Counted from the stretch's first letter, positions 26,249-34,526 are shown. The stretch is DNA of 64,000 bases from Actinoplanes sp. N902-109 (GCF_000389965.1 NC_021191.1:3163501-3227500); one strand, 5' to 3'. Program-made: numbers and translations. Notes: a model not told the origin generated them from the sequence alone.

Positions 26249-27123
26249 CGGGCGAGACGGTCGCGCAGGCCGTCGGCGTCGGCGGCGCGCTCGACCGGCA
26301 GGAAGACGAAATTGTTGACGTACTCGTGCGGCGCGGTGATCCGGGACAGCCCGCCACCGTCCGGGGTGGACAGCCACTGCTGCTGGTGGCGGTGCTGGTC
26401 GAACTCGGCCCAGGGCAGCAGCGACCGGCCGCGCAGGCCCCACGCCGTGTAGCCGTGCGCGAGCAGAGCCCCGGCGACGTCGGCGACCGTGCGCCCGTTC
26501 AGGTGCCGCTGCTCGATCTCGGCGACCACGGCGGGCCGCCAGCGCTCGATCGTCTCGACGGCACCGGCCAGGACCGCGGACTCGTGTCCCTCGACGTCGA
26601 TCTTGAGCAGCGAGACCGGGCGGGCCGCGCCGATCAGGTCGTCGAGGCGGATCCGGCGTACGGTGGTGTGCAGGGCCGCCCGTCCGTCCGGTGCCTCCAG
26701 TGTGGACAACTGCCCGGCCGGGACAGCGCCGTCGAGCGGGATGCTGAGCCGGGCCCAGCCGGCGTCGTCGGAGGCGGCCAGGTTCAGCGCGGTCACGTGT
26801 GACGACCAGGTGCTGCGGCGCAGTTCCTCGTACACCTGCGGGTTGGCTTCCAGGGCCAGCACGTGGCCGTCGCGGCCGACCGCCCGCACCAGGGCCCGGG
26901 TGAAGTTGCCGACGCTGGCCCCGACGTCGACGGCCAGCGAGCCGGGTGTGGCCAGATGGTGGCACGCGGCCATCTCGGGCATCCCGTGCCGGCCGCGCAG
27001 CCGGGCGGCCTGCCACTGGGTGAGCAGCCGCGCGGTCGCCGGGTGCCGGCGCGCCAGCCGTCCGGCGCGCCGACCGGCGGGGGCCGGCGTCTGCGGTCGG
27101 ACCGGGTCGGCAGTGCGCGTCAT
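26245..27123 (-). CDS. FkbM-family SAM-dependent methyltransferase
   Basis: 292 residues from ATG 27123. SAM-binding AVDVGASVGNFTRALV, the strand-2 acid in VLALEANPQVYEEL, and LLKIDVEGHESAVL, the hallmark of FkbM O-methyltransferases. It probably methylates a hydroxyl of the polysaccharide sugar. A TTG at 27144 would extend the protein, but TACCGT lies exactly 7 nt before ATG 27123, so a leaderless transcript starting there is preferred. It is the first gene of the six-gene operon. Confidence 0.9.
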   Translation of the reverse strand: MTRTADPVRPQTPAPAGRRAGRLARRHPATARLLTQWQAARLRGRHGMPEMAACHHLATPGSLAVDVGASVGNFTRALVRAVGRDGHVLALEANPQVYEELRRSTWSSHVTALNLAASDDAGWARLSIPLDGAVPAGQLSTLEAPDGRAALHTTVRRIRLDDLIGAARPVSLLKIDVEGHESAVLAGAVETIERWRPAVVAEIEQRHLNGRTVADVAGALLAHGYTAWGLRGRSLLPWAEFDQHRHQQQWLSTPDGGGLSRITAPHEYVNNFVFLPVERAADADGLRDRLAR

Positions 27124-27130
27124 GGTTCGC

Positions 27131-27136
27131 ACGGTA
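27131..27136 (-). promoter_or_regulatory. -10 element of the six-gene polysaccharide operon
   Basis: TACCGT on the minus strand, 7 nt before ATG 27123. No ribosome-binding site precedes that ATG. Confidence 0.5.
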
Positions 27137-27183
27137 TCCGACAAGCTAGTCCTTTACCGCCCGAATCGTGACAAGATCGCGCG

Positions 27184-28959
27184 ATGAGACGTCGTCGCAT
27201 CGCCCGGGCCCTGCTCGCCGCCGGTGTGGTCGTGCTGCTCGCGGGCGGCGCCACGGCCTGGATCGCCGTGCGTGGCCTCAGCGCCCGCGACCACCTCCAG
27301 CGCGCCGCCGCCCTGGTGACCCAGCTGCGCACCCAGCTCGAGACGCTGGACCCGGCCGCCGCGACCACGCTCACGGCGCTGCGGGACGCCACCGCGGCCG
27401 CGCGGTCCGACACCGGCGATCCGTTGTGGGGGCTCGGCACCCACACCCCCGGCGCGGGCGACGACCTCACCGCGGTGCGCACCGTGGCCCGGGCCCTCGA
27501 CGACTTCGCCCGCGACGGCCTGCCCGCGCTGGTCCGCGCGGCCGGCAGCGCCGACCTGAGCGCGCTGACCCCCCGCGCCGGACGCATCGACCTGGCCCCG
27601 CTCGCCCGCTCAGCGCCCGATCTGGCCGCCGCCGACGCCGCCCTGAGCCGCGCCCGCACCCGCATCGACGCCATCGCACCGGCCGGGCTCACCGCGCCGG
27701 TCCGCTCGGCCGTCGAGGAGCTGCGGGCCAAGCTGCACGACGCGGCCGCGCTGACCGGGGTCGCCGCGCGCAGCGCCGCCCTGCTGCCCGGCATGCTCGG
27801 CCACGACGGGCCGCGCACCTATCTGCTGCTGTTCCAGAACCTCGCCGAGGTGCGCGCCAGCGGTGGCATGCCGGGTGCCTACGTCGTCGTCCGGGCCACC
27901 GACGGCCGGATCGAGATCGCCGACCAGGGTACGGCCGCCGCCGACCTGCGCACCTTCGCCAGACCCGTGCTGCCGCTGTCGGCCACCGACCGAGCCCTCT
28001 ACACCGACAAGCTGGCCACGTTCCCGGCCGACATCAACATCACCCCGGACTTCCCCACCACCGGGGCGCTGGCCCGGGAGATGTACCGCCGCCGCACCGG
28101 GCACACCGTCGACGGGGTGTTCGCCACCGACCCGGTGGCGCTGGCCCAGCTGCTCGCCGTGATCGGCCCGGTGCCGGTGCCCGGCGGCCCGGACCTGACC
28201 GCAGCCAACGCCGTGCCGGTGCTGCTCAGCGAGATCTACGCCCGCGAGGCGCTGCCGCAGGACCAGGACCGGTACTTCGCCGCGGCGGCCCAGGCGGTGT
28301 TCCGGGCCCTGGTCGACCGCCCGCTGCAGCCCGAGGCACTGCTCGGCGCGCTCAGCACCGCCGCGGGTGAGCGCCGGCTGCTGGTCTGGAGCGCGCACCC
28401 CGCGGAGAACGCGCTGCTGGCCGACACGGTGCTGGCCGGCACCCTGCCCGCCTCGGACGGTACCCACCCGACCGTGGGGCTGTTCCTCAACGACGGCAGC
28501 GGCGCCAAGCTGGGCTACTACCTCACCCACTCGGCCGACCTCGCGGTCACCCCGCACTGCCGTACGGACGGGCGGCGCGAGCTGCGCCTGCGGGTCACGC
28601 TCGGTTCCACGGCCCCGGCCGCCGGTCTGCCCGACTACGTGCTCGGGCTCAAGCTGGCCGGGGACCCGTACACCGTACGGACCAATGTGTCGATCTACAG
28701 CCCGACCGGCGGGAGCATCGACGGCGTCCGGATCGACGGCGCGCCCGCCGGGGTCAGCGCGGGCACCGACCGGCGCCGCGCGGTCGGCATCGTGACCGTC
28801 GACCTGGCCCCCGGAACCCGGCGCACCCTGGAGGTCACGCTGCTCACCGGCGTTCCCGCGGGCGGTTACGGCAGCAGCGTGACGCCCCGGCTGCGAACCA
28901 CCCCGGGCATCACCGAGTGGCACCAATCGGTGCATTCCGCAGGCGACTGCCCGGATTGA
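27184..28959 (+). CDS. DUF4012 membrane-anchored exported protein
   Basis: 591 residues. One N-terminal membrane segment (about 7-29, ALLAAGVVVLLAGGATAWIAV) anchors a large exported domain. TYLLLFQNLAEVRASGGM is the hallmark of DUF4012. The two halves probably form one globular unit; two Cys (PHC, GDC) lie in the C-terminal third. DUF4012 proteins are frequent in actinobacterial exopolysaccharide loci, but their biochemical role is not established. It is divergent from the six-gene operon and followed after 63 bp by the LPXTG protein. Confidence 0.85.
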   Translation: MRRRRIARALLAAGVVVLLAGGATAWIAVRGLSARDHLQRAAALVTQLRTQLETLDPAAATTLTALRDATAAARSDTGDPLWGLGTHTPGAGDDLTAVRTVARALDDFARDGLPALVRAAGSADLSALTPRAGRIDLAPLARSAPDLAAADAALSRARTRIDAIAPAGLTAPVRSAVEELRAKLHDAAALTGVAARSAALLPGMLGHDGPRTYLLLFQNLAEVRASGGMPGAYVVVRATDGRIEIADQGTAAADLRTFARPVLPLSATDRALYTDKLATFPADINITPDFPTTGALAREMYRRRTGHTVDGVFATDPVALAQLLAVIGPVPVPGGPDLTAANAVPVLLSEIYAREALPQDQDRYFAAAAQAVFRALVDRPLQPEALLGALSTAAGERRLLVWSAHPAENALLADTVLAGTLPASDGTHPTVGLFLNDGSGAKLGYYLTHSADLAVTPHCRTDGRRELRLRVTLGSTAPAAGLPDYVLGLKLAGDPYTVRTNVSIYSPTGGSIDGVRIDGAPAGVSAGTDRRRAVGIVTVDLAPGTRRTLEVTLLTGVPAGGYGSSVTPRLRTTPGITEWHQSVHSAGDCPD

Positions 28960-29022
28960 CCGGTAACTTCCAGCTGGAGTGGATAAACACTTTCACGTGC
29001 GTCGTCGTCATCGGGGGAGACC

Positions 29023-29625
29023 GTGCGCTTTCGTCGAACCATGGGGCTGCTGCTAGCCACCATTGCCGCAGTCCTCATCGCACCGGGGAGCGCCCATGCG
29101 GCGCCGTACCCGGTCGAGCCACCCGCGTCGGACGTGTCGGACGGCACCGTCTCCGACGGTGGCACGGTCACCTTCTCCGGGCGGGGCTTCCTGCCGTTCG
29201 AGACGGTCTCCATCTCGGTCGACTACGGCGGCGACGATTCCGCCGCGGCGGCTCGCCAGCAGGCCGGCGGGTTCGTCCTGGCCGCGTACCAGCTGCCCGC
29301 CCGCAAGGCGACGCTGACCACGAAGGCCGACGCCGAGGGCGCGTTCCGCATCGAGGTGCCGCTGTCCCAGGTCGGCCGGGCCACCCTGGTCGCCCGGGGC
29401 CTGACCTCCGGCGTCACCATCACCCAGACGGTCACGGTGGTCGACAGCAGCGGTGGCAACGGCGGGGGCGGTGACGACATCGTCGTCCCCTCGGACAACT
29501 CCGCCGCCCTGCCCAAGACCGGCCCGTCCGGGCGGCCGTTGCTCATCACGCTGATCGCCGGGCTCGGCGCGCTGGTGCTCGGCGGCGGTCTGCTCCTGCT
29601 GACCCGGCGCTCCGCTCGACGATGA
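29023..29625 (+). CDS. LPXTG-anchored cell-surface protein
   Basis: 200 residues from GTG 29023, with GGGGGAG upstream. A signal peptide (about 1-27, ending GSAHA-AP) precedes an Ig-like or carbohydrate-adhesin-like beta domain (SGRGFLPFETVSISVDY, ending TVTVVDSS). A Gly-rich linker follows, then the sorting signal LPKTG, a hydrophobic segment and RRSARR. It should be fixed to peptidoglycan by a sortase; none is encoded here. Its place at the end of the polysaccharide locus suggests a role in presenting or holding the polymer, which is inference. Confidence 0.88.
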   Translation: MRFRRTMGLLLATIAAVLIAPGSAHAAPYPVEPPASDVSDGTVSDGGTVTFSGRGFLPFETVSISVDYGGDDSAAAARQQAGGFVLAAYQLPARKATLTTKADAEGAFRIEVPLSQVGRATLVARGLTSGVTITQTVTVVDSSGGNGGGGDDIVVPSDNSAALPKTGPSGRPLLITLIAGLGALVLGGGLLLLTRRSARR

Positions 29626-29816
29626 GCCCGGCGCCGTCGCGCTGTTCGCCCACGGGGTGAGCTCCGACGGCGCGATGGTCGCGGTGTTGTCCGGGTCGAT
29701 GCCGGCCCGGACAGTCACCGCCGCCGCGACCCGGCCCGGCTGGCACCGGTGCCGCAGCCGGCCTCACCGGCGCCGCGGTCAGGCCACTGCGGGGTGATCG
29801 GGACGTGACCCGCCGG

Positions 29817-30010
29817 TCAGGCGTCGGGCAGCACCAAGCCGATGCATTGGTCGGCACGACGGCCTGCTCCCGGTCGCCCGGGAAACGTAGGTCTTCACCG
29901 TCTCGGCAATCTCGGCGTTCGACCGGCCGGTGGCGAGCATCCGTAGTACCTCGCGTTCCCCGCCGTCTTGAGCAGGAAGCCGCTGGCTCCGGCCCGGGAT
30001 TCGAGGCCCC
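29817..30010 (-). pseudogene. Remnant of a NarL-type response regulator
   Basis: Fragments of a LuxR/NarL response regulator read on the minus strand in different frames. RAGASGFLLK (end of a receiver) is joined almost directly to EREVLRMLATGRSNAEIAE and VKTYVSR of the HTH, then a shifted CIGLVLPDA with a stop at 29817. Everything between the receiver end and the HTH, and part of the last helix, is missing. The 690-bp gap 29626-30318 holds this remnant, the hairpin at 30013 and the palindrome at 30127, but no intact gene. Confidence 0.6.
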
Positions 30011-30012
30011 GC

Positions 30013-30044
30013 GGGGCGGCCACCGACCGGTGACCGCCCCTTTT
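30013..30044 (+). terminator. Intrinsic-type terminator with T-run
   Basis: GGGGCGG-C-CACCG pairs with CGGTG-A-CCGCCCC over a 2-nt loop and is followed by TTTT on the plus strand. Seven-plus-five base pairs with one mismatch; a T-tail is rare in this window. It lies 390 bp after the LPXTG gene and 275 bp before the secreted hydrolase gene, so it may insulate the latter. Confidence 0.55.
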
Positions 30045-30126
30045 CCGCCACGACGCCGTCACGACGACGCGCGGGTGCTGACCGAGGCGTACAGACATCG
30101 ATGCCTGTCGTTTGACGTATGGCGTT

Positions 30127-30143
30127 GTGAACGTTAACTTCAC
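30127..30143. promoter_or_regulatory. Imperfect palindrome upstream of the secreted hydrolase
   Basis: GTGAACGTTAACTTCAC has 5-bp arms GTGAA/TTCAC around a GTTAAC core. It lies 176 bp before the start of the hydrolase. Function unknown; an operator is the simplest reading. Confidence 0.3.
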
Positions 30144-30318
30144 CGTTACGGGGTGGCCGTTGCCGGCTGCCGGTGCGGCCGTCGTTCCACCGCGGCGGGC
30201 CCGGCATGCACCGAGGGGGTCCGCAGAAGTGCCCTGACCAAGGGGCACTCAGACAACTCGTTGCTGCTGGACGGCGTCGCCTGCGGTCGACGCCCGCACG
30301 GCAGGGAAAGGTGCCCAC

Positions 30319-31596
30319 GTGCGGAACACCATGCTCGAGCCCGCGCCGCCGGCGTTGCGCAGGCGGTACGTCGCGTGCCTCGCGACAGCCGTGCTGGCCG
30401 TCGCGGCGGCCGTCACCGCGATCCTGGCGCCCCCCTCCGCGTACGCCGCGGACAACCCCTATCAGCGCGGCCCCGACCCGACCGTGGCCAGTGTGGCGGC
30501 CACCCGCGGCACGTTCGCCACCGCGCAGCTGACAGTGCCGCCCGGCAACGGCTTCGGCGGGGGATACATCTATTACCCGACCGACACCAGCCACGGCACC
30601 TGGGGCGCGGTGGCGATCGTGCCCGGCTACTCGGCGCTGTTCGCCAACGAGGAAGCGTGGATGGGGCCGTGGCTGGCCTCGTTCGGGTTCGTGGTCATCG
30701 GTGTCGAGACCAACACCCGCTCGGACGGCGCCGACGCCCGTGCCACCGAGCTGCTGGCTGCGCTGGACTACCTGACACAGCAGAGCGCCGTCCGTGACCG
30801 GGTCGATGCCGGCAGGCTGGCGGTGATGGGCCACTCGGCGGGCGGGGCCGGAACGATCCTCGCCGCCGAGCGCCGTCCCGCGCTGAAGGCCGCGGTGGGG
30901 CTCGCACCCGGCACGCCGGGCAGCCTGAGCCTGGCCACCGACAAGGTGCCGATGATGGTCATCGGTGGCCAGACCGACCCCACCGTCACCCCGGCCTACC
31001 TGGACAACCTGTACGCCGGCATGCCCACGACGACGCCCAGCGATTTCGTGCAGATCGCCGGCGCCGACCACCTCTTCTTCACCCGGGCGAACAACACGGA
31101 GATGAAGGTCCTCATCCCGTGGCTCAAGATCTTCCTGGACAACGACACCCGGTACACCCAGTTCCTGTGCCCGTCGCTCGCCGACCCGAGCGGCATCTCG
31201 CTGTACCGCAGCAAGTGCCCCTACCTGCCGCCGGGCACCACATCCCCGTCGCCCTCGTCATCCGTCACCCCGTCCAGCCCGTCCAGCCCGTCCAGCCCGT
31301 CCACCGGGTGCACGGCCGGTTACCGGACGGTCGGCCAGTGGCCGGGCGGATTCCAGGGTGAAGTCACGGTCACCGCGGGCAGCGCGGCGATCAGCGGCTG
31401 GACCGTGAACTGGACACTCGGCAGCGGCCAGTCCGTCACCCAGCTGTGGAACGGCACGCTGACCACCAGCGGCTCGGCGGTGACCGTCCGCAATGCCTCG
31501 TACAGCGGTTCCGTCCCGGCCGGCGGCTCGGTCGTGTTCGGGTACCTGGCCGACGGCACCCCGTCCACCCCGCTGCTCACCTGCACCGGCCAATAG
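30319..31596 (+). CDS. Secreted polyester-hydrolase/cutinase-like enzyme with CBM2 module
   Basis: 425 residues. A signal peptide (cleavage near 43-44, SAYA-AD) precedes an alpha/beta hydrolase of the actinobacterial cutinase/PETase-like family. Family landmarks are NPYQRGPDPT at the mature N-terminus, GGGYIYYPTDT, the nucleophile elbow GHSAGGAG (S173), D220, H251, and the conserved FLDNDTRYTQFLCP with C284 and C300 placed for the usual disulfide. A Ser/Pro linker (about 305-330) leads to a CBM2 domain (331-422) with W341, W361, W377 and flanking C331/C422. Known relatives have GHSMGGGG and a Trp about 25 residues on; here these are Ala and Gly-Thr-Pro. The substrate is therefore uncertain. 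ATG 30331 is an alternative start. Confidence 0.88.
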   Translation: MRNTMLEPAPPALRRRYVACLATAVLAVAAAVTAILAPPSAYAADNPYQRGPDPTVASVAATRGTFATAQLTVPPGNGFGGGYIYYPTDTSHGTWGAVAIVPGYSALFANEEAWMGPWLASFGFVVIGVETNTRSDGADARATELLAALDYLTQQSAVRDRVDAGRLAVMGHSAGGAGTILAAERRPALKAAVGLAPGTPGSLSLATDKVPMMVIGGQTDPTVTPAYLDNLYAGMPTTTPSDFVQIAGADHLFFTRANNTEMKVLIPWLKIFLDNDTRYTQFLCPSLADPSGISLYRSKCPYLPPGTTSPSPSSSVTPSSPSSPSSPSTGCTAGYRTVGQWPGGFQGEVTVTAGSAAISGWTVNWTLGSGQSVTQLWNGTLTTSGSAVTVRNASYSGSVPAGGSVVFGYLADGTPSTPLLTCTGQ

Positions 31597-31618
31597 CCGC
31601 CGTGTACACCGGACGGTT

Positions 31619-31900
31619 TCAGTAGAGATCGTCCTCGGTGAGAACCGGGGCGGCGGTGTCCTCGGGGCGCCCGGCGCGGGCAGCCGAGCCGAGTCTGGCG
31701 CCACGAGCGGGTTGCAGCGGGGCGAAGGCAGCGAAGCCACGGTGGTGAGGGATGTCGGATGAGGTAGGTCTCGTGCCGGAAGCCGGTGCCGCCGCTGTCG
31801 CGGAGGAGGTCACGCCACCACAGCCGATGTGGTTCGGAGCGTGCCCATGCCAGCAGGGACGGCAGGTCACGCGCGGCGTACAGCCGGTCGCCGGCGGTAG
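31619..31900 (-). pseudogene. Broken gene resembling the C-terminal half of a DUF4188-like protein
   Basis: On the minus strand one frame reads LPSLLAWARSEPHRLWWRDL and then FRHETYLI. A second frame continues with HHRGFAAFAPLQPARG and ends at TEDDLY before a stop at 31619. The HETY motif with a preceding Trp-rich segment recalls DUF4188/monooxygenase-like alpha-beta barrel proteins. The N-terminal half is absent and at least one frameshift is needed. The 452-bp gap 31597-32048 has no intact gene. Confidence 0.4.
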
Positions 31901-32048
31901 CGGGCGTGTCGGTATCACCTTGACGACTTCCTGACTGCTTCGCCCGGCACAGCACGGCACGGCACAGGATCTTGCGGACTGTCGGCACTTTCCGCGCAAC
32001 CCGAGCGACTCACGAGGAAACAGCACCGGAGCATGCGGAGGCGTTGCG

Positions 32049-32705
32049 GTGACCGACCTGGAGTGCGGAACCTCTGTTCAAGAAGTGACGGCCGGCTGTG
32101 GAGTGGTGCGGATTCTCGCCCAGGACCCGCTGGCGGCGGCCGGGATCGCCGCCGTGTTGCAAGCGGAGCCGGGGCTGACAGTGGGGAGGTACGCCGCGGG
32201 CGAACCCGGTGATGTCATCGTCGCCGTACTGGACGGGACGACGCGGGCGACGCTGCTGGCCCTGGCCCGTACGAGCCCGGAACCCGAGGCGGCCGTTGTG
32301 GTCCTCAGCGACGGCCGGCACACCGATCCCGGGGAGCTGGCCGCGGCGGGCGTCGTGCGCATCCTGTACGGCCCCAGGGCATCGGCCGGCGCCATGATCT
32401 CGGCTGTCCGGCACGCTTGTGCGACAACCAAGCTGCCATACCTCGGGCGACTTGCCGAGCTTGAACGCCAGTTCTGGTCGATCAACCGGGCCAAGGCCGC
32501 CGTCGTCACCGAGCCCACGATGACGGAACGAGACATCGTCATACTTGGTCACCTGGCCCGCGGCGACGACACCACCGCCATCGCGAGAGCGACGAACATG
32601 TCCGAGAGCGCGATCAAATATGTTCTCTCGCGGCTGATGAGGCGTTTCGCATTGCGTAACCGGGTGCACGCGGTCGCTTTCGCGATCCGCCGGGGGTACA
32701 TCTGA
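32049..32705 (+). CDS. LuxR-type regulator with degenerate receiver
   Basis: 218 residues from GTG 32049. The N-terminal 120 residues have receiver-like strand/helix order (VVRILAQDPLAAAGIAAVL, DVIVAVLDGT) but lack the paired acids, the Met-Pro turn and the conserved Lys. The C-terminal HTH is clear (MTERDIVILGHLARGDD, SESAIKYVLSRLMRRF). The end, LRNRVHAVAFAIRRGYI, closely matches that of the protein at 50227 (LRNRTQAVAWAIRSDLL), so the two are paralogues. Control by phosphorylation is unlikely. Confidence 0.83.
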   Translation: MTDLECGTSVQEVTAGCGVVRILAQDPLAAAGIAAVLQAEPGLTVGRYAAGEPGDVIVAVLDGTTRATLLALARTSPEPEAAVVVLSDGRHTDPGELAAAGVVRILYGPRASAGAMISAVRHACATTKLPYLGRLAELERQFWSINRAKAAVVTEPTMTERDIVILGHLARGDDTTAIARATNMSESAIKYVLSRLMRRFALRNRVHAVAFAIRRGYI

Positions 32706-32763
32706 CGCCGCTCTCCAGCGGTCCGGCCGCACGGTCGGCGCCCAGTCCGTACCGAACCTGTGA

Positions 32764-33606
32764 TCAACCACCGGGGGTGCCGGCGGCCGACACCGCAGCA
32801 CGGACGAACGTGGCGACGGTGCGTGAGGTGGATGTCCGGGACCAGGCGATCACGAGGGTGGCCGGTTCGGCGTCCGGGACCGGGCGCCAGACCGTTCCCG
32901 GCGGCAGCCGGTCGCGGGCCGATTCCGGGAGCACCGCGACCATGCGGCCGAGCCGGACCAGGTGCAGGAGCTGGTCGGTGCCGGTGACGGGCCGTCCGGT
33001 CACGCCGGGGCGGGACTCCGGCCAGCGGGGTTGGTCCTCGCCGCGCAGGTCGGTCATCGACACGGTGCTGCGGGTGGCCAGCGGGTGGCCTTCCGGCAGC
33101 ACCACGATGTGGCCCTCGGCGTGCAGGTCGTCGCTGTCCAGGCCGGTCAGGTCGTTCTGCGGCCGGTGCAGCAGCGCGAGATCGGCGCGTCCGTCGCGGA
33201 CCATCGCGGCGCGTTCGCCGACGCTGAACGCGAGATCGACGGGGACGGCCCCCGGGATGGCCGCATAACGGTCGAGGATGGACTGCAACAGGTTCGCGTC
33301 ACCGCCGGGTTTGAGCGCCAGGACCAGGTTCGGGGTGGTTGCGGCGGCTTGCCGGGTGCGGCGTACCGCGGTGGCCACCGCACCCAGCGCGCTGCGCCCC
33401 TCGGCCAGCAGCACTTCACCGGCCGCGGTGAGGCGCACGTCCCGGCTGGTGCGTTCCAGCAGGGCGCAGCCCATCCGGCGTTCGAGCAGCCGGATGGCCC
33501 GGGAGAGCGGTGGCTGGGCGATCCCGAGCCGCCGGGCGGCCCGCCCGAAGTGCAGCTCTTCGGCGACCGCGACGAAGTAGCGCAGTTCCCGGGTCTCGAC
33601 GTCCAT
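32764..33606 (-). CDS. LysR-family transcriptional regulator
   Basis: 280 residues from ATG 33606. The HTH contains ELHFGRAARRLGIAQPPLSR (about 17-36), followed by a substrate-binding domain. The frame is open upstream into the divergent SDR, but TACCCT lies exactly 6 nt before ATG 33606, giving a leaderless start. It is divergent from the SDR at 33676, its likely target. Confidence 0.9.
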   Translation of the reverse strand: MDVETRELRYFVAVAEELHFGRAARRLGIAQPPLSRAIRLLERRMGCALLERTSRDVRLTAAGEVLLAEGRSALGAVATAVRRTRQAAATTPNLVLALKPGGDANLLQSILDRYAAIPGAVPVDLAFSVGERAAMVRDGRADLALLHRPQNDLTGLDSDDLHAEGHIVVLPEGHPLATRSTVSMTDLRGEDQPRWPESRPGVTGRPVTGTDQLLHLVRLGRMVAVLPESARDRLPPGTVWRPVPDAEPATLVIAWSRTSTSRTVATFVRAAVSAAGTPGG

Positions 33607-33619
33607 ACCTTCAGGGTAT
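33605..33619. promoter_or_regulatory. Palindrome over the LysR start and -10 element
   Basis: ATACCTTCAGGGTAT has arms ATACC/GGTAT with 5 bp between and fits the T-N11-A LysR box. It overlaps the predicted -10 (TACCCT, 33613-33618) and the start codon of the LysR gene, which would suit autorepression. Part of the symmetry could be a by-product of the -10 element. Confidence 0.4.
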
Positions 33620-33675
33620 CGACCGAGACCAGGATGATTCTGGCCTGCGGAGCGGGGCGGTGGTGCGCTGAAGGC

Positions 33676-34422
33676 ATGAGTGAGGACGCGACGATCGCCC
33701 TGGTGACCGGGGCGAACAAAGGAATCGGGCGGGCCGTTGCGGATCGGCTGGCCGGCCTCGGTGCGACGGTGCTGGTCGGCGCCCGGGACGCGGGGAAGGG
33801 TGCCGAGGCCGCGGCTGAGATCCGCGCTGCGGGTGGCGCGGCGCACCCGATCAGTCTCGATGTGACCGACGAGCGGGTGGTGGCCGCGGCGGCCCACGAG
33901 ATCGGCGACCGGTTCGGCCGCTTGGACGTCCTGGTCAACAACGCCGGCATCGCCGGTGAGCTGCCGGCACAGTCGCCGGGCGCGGTGCGGCTCGACCGGG
34001 TGCGCGCGGTGTTCGAGACGAACGTGTTCGGTGTCGTCACGGTGATCGAGGCGATGGTGCCGCTGCTGCGTCGTTCACCCTCGGCGCGAATCGTCAACGT
34101 CTCCAGCGGGACATCGTCGATGGCCTGGACGACCGATGCCACCCACTATCTGCATCGGATGCCGGGTGCGGTGGGTTATCCGGCGTCGAAAGCCGCGCTG
34201 AACATGCTCACGGTGCAGTACGCCAAGGCTCTGTCACCCGACGGGATTCTGGTGAACGCGGTCGCACCCGGCGCGTGTGACACGGACTTCTCCCGGGCCC
34301 TGCCGTTCCGGCTGACCCGGACCGCCGCCGACGGCGCCGCGATCGTGGTGCGACTGGCCACGCTCGGCCGGGAGTGCCCGACGGGCGGATTCTTCGACGA
34401 CAACGGCAAGGTGCCCTGGTGA
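33676..34422 (+). CDS. SDR-family oxidoreductase
   Basis: 248 residues from ATG 33676, with TGAAGG upstream. TGANKGIGRAV cofactor motif, NNAGIAG, Ser in VNVSSGTSS and Tyr-Lys in YPASK, then VNAVAPGACDTDF. It resembles plant-type and bacterial carbonyl-reductase-like SDRs. Likely NADP-dependent from the ARD after strand 2. Divergent from a LysR gene. Substrate unknown. Confidence 0.9.
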   Translation: MSEDATIALVTGANKGIGRAVADRLAGLGATVLVGARDAGKGAEAAAEIRAAGGAAHPISLDVTDERVVAAAAHEIGDRFGRLDVLVNNAGIAGELPAQSPGAVRLDRVRAVFETNVFGVVTVIEAMVPLLRRSPSARIVNVSSGTSSMAWTTDATHYLHRMPGAVGYPASKAALNMLTVQYAKALSPDGILVNAVAPGACDTDFSRALPFRLTRTAADGAAIVVRLATLGRECPTGGFFDDNGKVPW

Positions 34423-34512
34423 GCCAGGTCGTCCCGGCCGGGGCGAGGCAGTCATTTCCTCCTGCCTTCACTGCAAGTAGTCACTTAATTGCCAGGTGCA
34501 CTAGCCACTTGA

Positions 34513-34526
34513 CCGTCATATGACGG
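34513..34526. promoter_or_regulatory. Perfect 14-bp palindrome
   Basis: CCGTCATATGACGG lies 105 bp before the truncated reductase gene. Just upstream, AAGTAGTCACTT and GCCACTTG give further short symmetric motifs. The palindrome looks like an operator whose regulator gene is no longer nearby. Confidence 0.35.

Noticed and set aside
29626..29760. Plus-strand codons reading VAVLSGSMPA, recalling the signal peptidase I box
   Set aside because: Only the SGSM match is visible, there is no Lys box or membrane segment, and such a short match is expected by chance.
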